This document shows, piece by piece, positions 58,713 to 64,000 of a DNA stretch of 64,000 nt; position 1 is the stretch's first letter; each line of letters begins with the position of its first letter. Below the pieces are notes generated by a model. The model worked only from the letters and a program-made list of their open reading frames with translations. It was not told the DNA's origin and searched no databases. A program made the translations under genes and the position numbers. Source of the DNA: Pseudeuparius sepicola (Eukaryota; Arthropoda; Insecta; Coleoptera; Anthribidae); the NCBI GenBank assembly GCA_963920635.1, contig OY987298.1, forward strand, positions 124,567,735 through 124,631,734. The letters are read 5' to 3'.

Positions 58713-59060
58713 ACCGACACTGGGCGTCCTCATCCTGGCCTCCGCGGACACTATATCCTGAATATTTATCCACCGGGGGGGCGGCCACCGAAAATCGCCA
58801 GTCGCGAAACACCCTCAACAAGATCTGCGCATAGTCGCGGGAGCGCCGCGCCGCACTCGGTGTCTTGACTGAAGAGAGGCGGCGCGGCGCGCCGGATCGC
58901 TGTTGGCCCGGAGAGAAGGGCGCCTCGGCTCCGGGCCGGGGGGAAAGGGGGCTCCTCATCTGCGAGAAAGTCGCGCCCGGGTCCGGGGCGTCTGCCGCTG
59001 CCTGCGATCGCCGTTCGGCGGCTTTCCGATTTTCGGACGACAGCGGTCGACTAGAGTGAC
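58713..59060 (-). promoter_or_regulatory. CpG-rich promoter and putative first exon of an unidentified gene
   Basis: This is the most CpG-dense stretch in the window (GGCGGCGCGGCGCGCCGGAT). On the minus strand it runs to a strong donor, CGGT|GTAAGT, at 58713. An ATG at 58733 in good context (GCCAGGATGAGG) would give MRTPSVG with the junction in phase 0; otherwise the exon is an untranslated leader. A TCAGT initiator-like word lies at about 58869-58873. Longer open frames here in both strands are what GC-rich DNA gives by chance. No downstream exon is identified, so the product is unknown. Confidence 0.5.
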
Positions 59061-59446
59061 GGTTGGAATATTAATCCCAATAATCACGATACACAGAAAA
59101 CGGTATGCCTGCGCGCAGGTGCTGTGACGTCAACGATGACGCTTATTCGACAAAATCATGGCTTACTTTTATTTTTAAACGGAAACTTGACTCGTTTTAT
59201 AGTGAGCCAGGCAACCACATATACACCAAAGGTGTCTCAAGGTGCCTACATTCTATCATGGGATTTAACTTGACGCGAAATTGATAACTGAAGTATGTCA
59301 GTGAGACTAATTTCAGGACTATTTTTTAGTTGGCCGCGCTTTTGTCGAAGTGACGTAGATGCGCAGAAAAGTTTCATTTTCGTTCTCTTAGCTGGCATAC
59401 CGTTATTTGTGTATCGTGATCCCAATAGCAGTGATTATTGTATTAT

Positions 59447-60470
59447 ACAGTGTGTTTCTAAATTATGGTACCAACGTAATATGATGTCATTTTGAACAAA
59501 ACGTTTCCTCTAAACATGGGTCCTAAAATGCATATTAAGAAAGTTACAGGGTGATAAAAGTATACTTACTTTGAAAAACATCTTTATCGCAATAACTTCT
59601 ACAGAAGTTATGCAATTCAAATGAAACTTGCAATTCTTTAACAACTGAAGTGCAACAATCTTGTGTAAAAACAATTTATTACCATCGGCCAGAGGCGGAA
59701 GGGCGGGATAGCACAATGGGTTTTCTACTCATAACTTTTTTGTGGTTATCTTTTTGGTCTCGTAGGTTCATCATTTTAGTGCATCTTTTTATTTTGCGAC
59801 AAAAGGGTACTCTTGTTTCATAACGATAAAATCAACCGTTTGCGTTTAAATCGGCAAAATGTGCTCCAAAACACCTGTTAACTCCAAAATTCGAAAAATA
59901 AAATTTTGAACTACCCCTTTTAAATATTACCAAATAATTGTACCATTTAAAGTGACAAAAAATTCCATATGAACTATGTGTCAAAAAATTTTCGCTTTCA
60001 AAATAGAACGGGTTGAACTCAACAAAATTTTGAAATCCATATTTCAGCAAAACCAGTCATGTTTTACTCAATATCCTTTAGGCATTTTTTCTCAATTTTG
60101 AACGTACAATTTAACTGTAAAACATTTAAATGCGCTAGGCGATCATTTAATTTTTCGAATTTTACAGTTAACATAGGTAAGTGTTTTATTGGAGCACATT
60201 TTGCCAATTTTAACGCAAAAGGTTGATTTTATCGTTATGAAACAAGATTATACCCTTTTGTTGCAAAATAAAAAGATGCACTAAATGATGAACCTCCAAG
60301 ACCAAAAAAATAACCTCAAAAAAGTTATGAGTAGAAAACTCATTGTGCTACCCCGCCCCTCTGCCTCTGGTCGATGAAAATAAATTGTTTTTACATACAA
60401 TTGTTGCACCTCAGTTGCTAAAGAATTGCAAGTTTCATTTAAATTGCATAACTTCCCCATATACCAAATT
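59447..60470. mobile_element. Fold-back element truncated on its right
   Basis: The left arm from TACAGTGTGTTTCTAAATTA to about 59890 pairs with 60150-60470: CAAAATGTGCTCCAAAACAC, GATAAAATCAACCGTTTGCG, TTTTCTACTCATAACTTTTT and TGCAATTCAAATGAAACTTG all have inverse partners. The right arm stops abruptly where the next repeat begins, losing about 130 bp and the right end. Confidence 0.8.
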
Positions 60471-60478
60471 TGAATAAA

Positions 60479-61262
60479 AATATACAGGGAGTTCCATTCT
60501 CTAGGGTGTCAAAGTTGAGTAAAATAGGAATTTTAAAGACATCTGGCGAGTCAAGTGTGCTATGAAATTCCTTCAAACCAGTTGAATGGTCAACAAGACA
60601 ACTCAAAATGTTGGTGTGAAAGGATTTAATACAAAAATATACACAGTATTTTTCTCTGCGTCATCTCAAAATGCTGAAATTTTATGAAACTTTATACGGA
60701 TCAAGAGTGCTCCGAAATCATTCAAAAATATTGATAAACACAAATTTATTTTTGAACCAAATGTCAACCAACACCAACAAATAAAAACAATTTCAATTAT
60801 TGGACATTTCTCCACAAAGTCACTGTCTAAGATGATACATTTTCCTGTTGTGGTACACCAGTCACAGTAGTCATCTTAACTGATATCAGTGACTATAGAA
60901 GGAATTCTATAGTCACTGCTGATATGAACTAGATTGGAGGCTTCTGTATTTTTTAGGTTTAGTTCGTTTATAGTGTGTGGGGCGGCTTTGATATACCTAC
61001 TCGATTTTTGACCCGTATTTATACAGTTTTTTTGGGTTGTTGTGATTAACGCTGTGGGGTCATATTTTAAATCAGATTCGTGAAAATCGGGGATATAAAA
61101 AAATCGCGGCCGGCCCTGGATTTGCATTTTGAATATGGTAAAAAGGTCAAAAGAAGCGACTTTTGAAGCTCTTTGAAACAAAAAAAAAAATCAGGCGATT
61201 ATCTCCAAAAATGTAAATTTTACGGATTTGGACAGTTTAAAGTAGGAGACCCTGTATATAAG
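60479..61262. repeat. Longest copy of the CAGGGAGTTCCATTC repeat
   Basis: Begins TATACAGGGAGTTCCATTCT and finishes GTAGGAGACCCTGTATA. Contains AGGAATTTTAAAGACATCTG, GTCAAGTGTGCTATGAAATT and GATTATCTCCAAAAATG, shared with 16935-17760, 46836-46940 and 47780-48240. A 32-bp palindrome is inserted at 60887-60918. Confidence 0.75.
60887..60918. mobile_element. 32-bp palindrome flanked by 7-bp direct repeats
   Basis: Exact 14-bp arms CAGTGACTATAGAA and TTCTATAGTCACTG around GGAA. CTGATAT lies directly on both sides (60880-60886, 60919-60925). Same termini as the palindromes at 36248, 36984 and 63195. Confidence 0.75.
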
Positions 61263-63194
61263 ATAACCGGGGTTAATGGTGGCACCCTAAGCACTCTTAT
61301 GAATTGTGCAGCTGCTATGTAGGATACCTAATAAAATAAATTGGTATAGGCAAAAATACATAGAACATATATAATTTTGGTAATACCCCCATTCAATTTT
61401 GGTAATACCCCCATTCATATCATGACGATATTATCCCCGTCCATACCATTCTCGAAAACGGCGGTATAGTATTAAATGTAAGGTTAGGCTTATCTATACA
61501 TATTATATTTAAAAAAAAAATTAAATATGACATTAATCAAAATATGGTAGTTTACAAAATAATTGTATTAATTGTATTCATAGTATGGTCATGGTCGTTC
61601 CATTTGACGATCATAATTTGTATACCTAAACCTATTGAGTTTTGGCTGCACCATACTATAGGGGGCACAGGTAGTTATACCCTCATATAACTCAACTTCG
61701 GAAAGTATGTATGAGAAACGGGAATATAACTACAATATATCTCAATATATCTGCAATTATAGGAAATATTTAATAATTTGCCAACGCCGCAAGCGATCTT
61801 CAAAACAAAAAAGCAAATTCTCTGTTAAAAGCATGTAACCGTGTATAAAAAGAGGGCTATTCCATTTTAAAAAACGCAACTTTGGTGTTTTTCGCTAATT
61901 TCGCAAAACCCTGTATGTACCAAAATATAAAAAATAGAAAGTTCTCTTCATTACAAACAATTTTTGTACGAGACTTTGTTCCGTAACTCTCCATGTTCTG
62001 AAAATCAGGGGATAGGGGGGCCACCATATATTGTAGTAGGTACATTTCCTATTTAAAAACAAACATACAATAATGCCATTTCTACGGCCCTGTTATCTAG
62101 AAAAAGTTTATTCTAAATTTAAAATGTATTATGTATTATTGAAGATGCACAAAACGAAACCCAACATGGAGACTACTATGCTCCCTTCTTATTAAGCTCT
62201 GAATAATAAAAAAATGTCTTTGTGCTTGATGATCTGACACAATTATTTATCTCTAGACTTAGACGTGCTAATGTATTAGTGCTATTCTAATTAAGACATA
62301 ACCTCACTGTACTTACTATTTATATACGATATACGATTTTCGGTAAAAATTCTTAGTAACCTACTATTATCGAAAAACATTAGGTACCTACGTAAGTCAA
62401 CTGGTGTATTTTTATTTTTTTCGTTGTTAACTGTGGAACCATAATGATGCAGTATGAAGTATAAAGTACGTAAGTAATTATAGTAAAAATAAGGAAAAAT
62501 AGGTATAAGTTATAGTACCTACCTATAAAGTTTTAGCCACATCCCATAAATTTTCATGTCCTCTTAAAGGACATTAGGCTACAGAATATACCTAGTAGCC
62601 TTGTTATAAACAAGGTTAGTAGGTATTTAACGTTGACTGAAAAGTGAATAATCCTCACCCAACGTATATCTATATAACCTATAGAAATTTATTTCCTGAT
62701 GGTCTCATAAATATGATTATTGATTTTTAAAAGGAACTATTAAAAGGTTGTTTGTTTAGTAAAATGGGCCGCGGGCGAATTTATTTGGAAATTAGTCATT
62801 ATAAAATTATATCACCATGATCGGTTTCTTCTTTTTTTTTCTCAATGAATGGGGTTTGAATCCCCAACCACTCATTATCTACGTCCATGTTATCTAGATA
62901 TTTGCTCCTAATTTCGATTACAAATATAAATATAATATAGCCTACATAGTACACAACAGTCAGATTTTATCTATAAGTCAATGTCAATGAAACTATAATA
63001 TTATGCAAAATCTTCCCATTGTTATTTAAGAGTTGCCCAATTAATTGTTCTTACGGTAATATAAAGACAATGCAATTATTTTAAAAGTCGTGAGAATTAA
63101 TTATTTAGATATTGATAAAAATAGATTGCATATTGCACCAGAAACTATATAATAGTTTACCTAAGCTTATTTTTTGAATGAAGATACGTAAGAT
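61263..63194. other. No recognised gene
   Basis: AT-rich, with a 21-bp duplication at 61376-61416 (TTTTGGTAATACCCCCATTC twice). A CCCTGTA repeat end at 61910 has no visible partner. Confidence 0.4.
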
Positions 63195-63215
63195 CAGTGA
63201 CTATAATAGTCACTG
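63195..63215. repeat. 21-bp palindrome of the CAGTGACTAT type
   Basis: Exact 10-bp arms CAGTGACTAT and ATAGTCACTG around one A. TAAGAT occurs immediately left and again 3 bp to the right, so a target duplication is possible but not exact. Confidence 0.6.
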
Positions 63216-63884
63216 CTATAAGATGTAGACAGAAAGTGGTTACCCAATGTTACCCTGAATTCTCTTGCAATTTAGTCGTGATTGAGAAAGGCAAAAAAAC
63301 GAAATCATCTACCTACATGACAGATTTACTCAACAATACCTTTACCTTTAATTGGAATGTTACATAACCATTTTGGCTTCATTGTCTTACAGGAAACATT
63401 TTTACTTTTCGGTGTTTCAATAGACATATGAAAATGTCCCGACTCAATTCATAATTACACAGAAGATTTCAGAAGTAATTATAAATAATTAAAACGATTG
63501 CAAAGATGTTGGAGCGTGTAATAGGTGCTCTCTTGAGAAAAAGTAAAATCTTTTGTAAAGACCATGCTGGCTCTCTACGGCCGTTGATTTCCTAACAATT
63601 TATATTTTGAATGCAGGCCTTAATAGCACATCTGGGTATTGCAAGAGATATAATTCAGTGCAATTATTTCAACAGCTCGATGTTAAAATTTCTGTAAAAA
63701 AGTTAATTTTTCTAGAAAAAATATCTGTTATTAATACAGATTCCATGTTCCTAGCGAAAGTTTTGACTAGCTACAATTAAAAATAATTTAGAGATACAAT
63801 AATTATTGTTATAGTATAATAAACCTCATTCGAAATAAACTTAATCCTCTGAGCTTTGAGGAATGAATAATTGATTTATTCGCG

Positions 63885-63985
63885 ATTCGTGCGTCGCAAC
63901 TCGGGCGGAATCAGTTATCCTTCGCATCTCGGGCGTAAGGTTGCCAGGTAGGTATTTGTCTTTCGCAATTGGGGCGTAGAGAGAT
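63885..63985. repeat. Three imperfect CGCAACTCGGGCG repeats at the window edge
   Basis: GTCGCAACTCGGGCG, TTCGCATCTCGGGCG and TTCGCAATTGGGGCG recur within 90 bp in GC-richer sequence. It may be the subterminal region of an element continuing past the window. Confidence 0.55.
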
Positions 63986-64000
63986 CGGTACCTGTTGCCA

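Overview
The window is AT-rich animal DNA with spliced genes, long introns and dense DNA transposons. It is almost certainly an insect nuclear genome: the codable pieces are insect-like, the oxysterol-binding-protein exon is animal, and runs of TAGGTACCTACC-type words are scattered throughout. I cannot name the order from the sequence alone. There are no prokaryotic genes, operons or CRISPR arrays.

Host genes. (1) The first coding exon of an OSBPL9-type oxysterol-binding-protein-related protein lies on the minus strand at 6117-6224; its next exons are not recognisable in the window. (2) A secreted, Pro/Gln/His-rich protein of about 1.16 kb codons is encoded on the minus strand from about 29176 down to 18545. 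Four exons join in phase with canonical GT/AG sites (28953-26198, 20463-20179, 19067-18853, 18759-18545), and the short first exon is uncertain. (3) A CpG-rich segment at 58713-59060 ends in a strong splice donor and looks like the promoter and first exon of an unidentified minus-strand gene.

Mobile DNA fills most of the rest. Classifiable elements are: an apparently complete IS630/Tc1-mariner-like element with an intact 358-aa DDD transposase and TIRs of about 535 bp (23339-25715), inside an intron of the secreted-protein gene; a relative of the same class keeping only the N-terminal transposase domain (11450-12875); two hAT elements with exact 8-bp target-site duplications (21311-22937 and 34121-34714, the latter keeping a hATC fragment); a decayed P-element/THAP9-like transposase (30820-32720); and a head-to-head pair of Penelope-like element 3' ends (35705-37500), each with a GIY-YIG fragment and a hammerhead-ribozyme-like motif. 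Around twenty fold-back or MITE-like elements fill the remaining space, many with CAGGGTG- or CAGTGTG-type ends and TA target sites; two adjoining ones use TTAA.

The most unusual signal is a set of very short (20-43 bp) perfect or near-perfect palindromes that are almost nothing but two inverted arms. Three of them are flanked by exact 7-8-bp direct repeats, as if each palindrome had transposed. They sit in unrelated host sequence, in a MITE, in a larger repeat, and at the stop codon of the Penelope endonuclease fragment.
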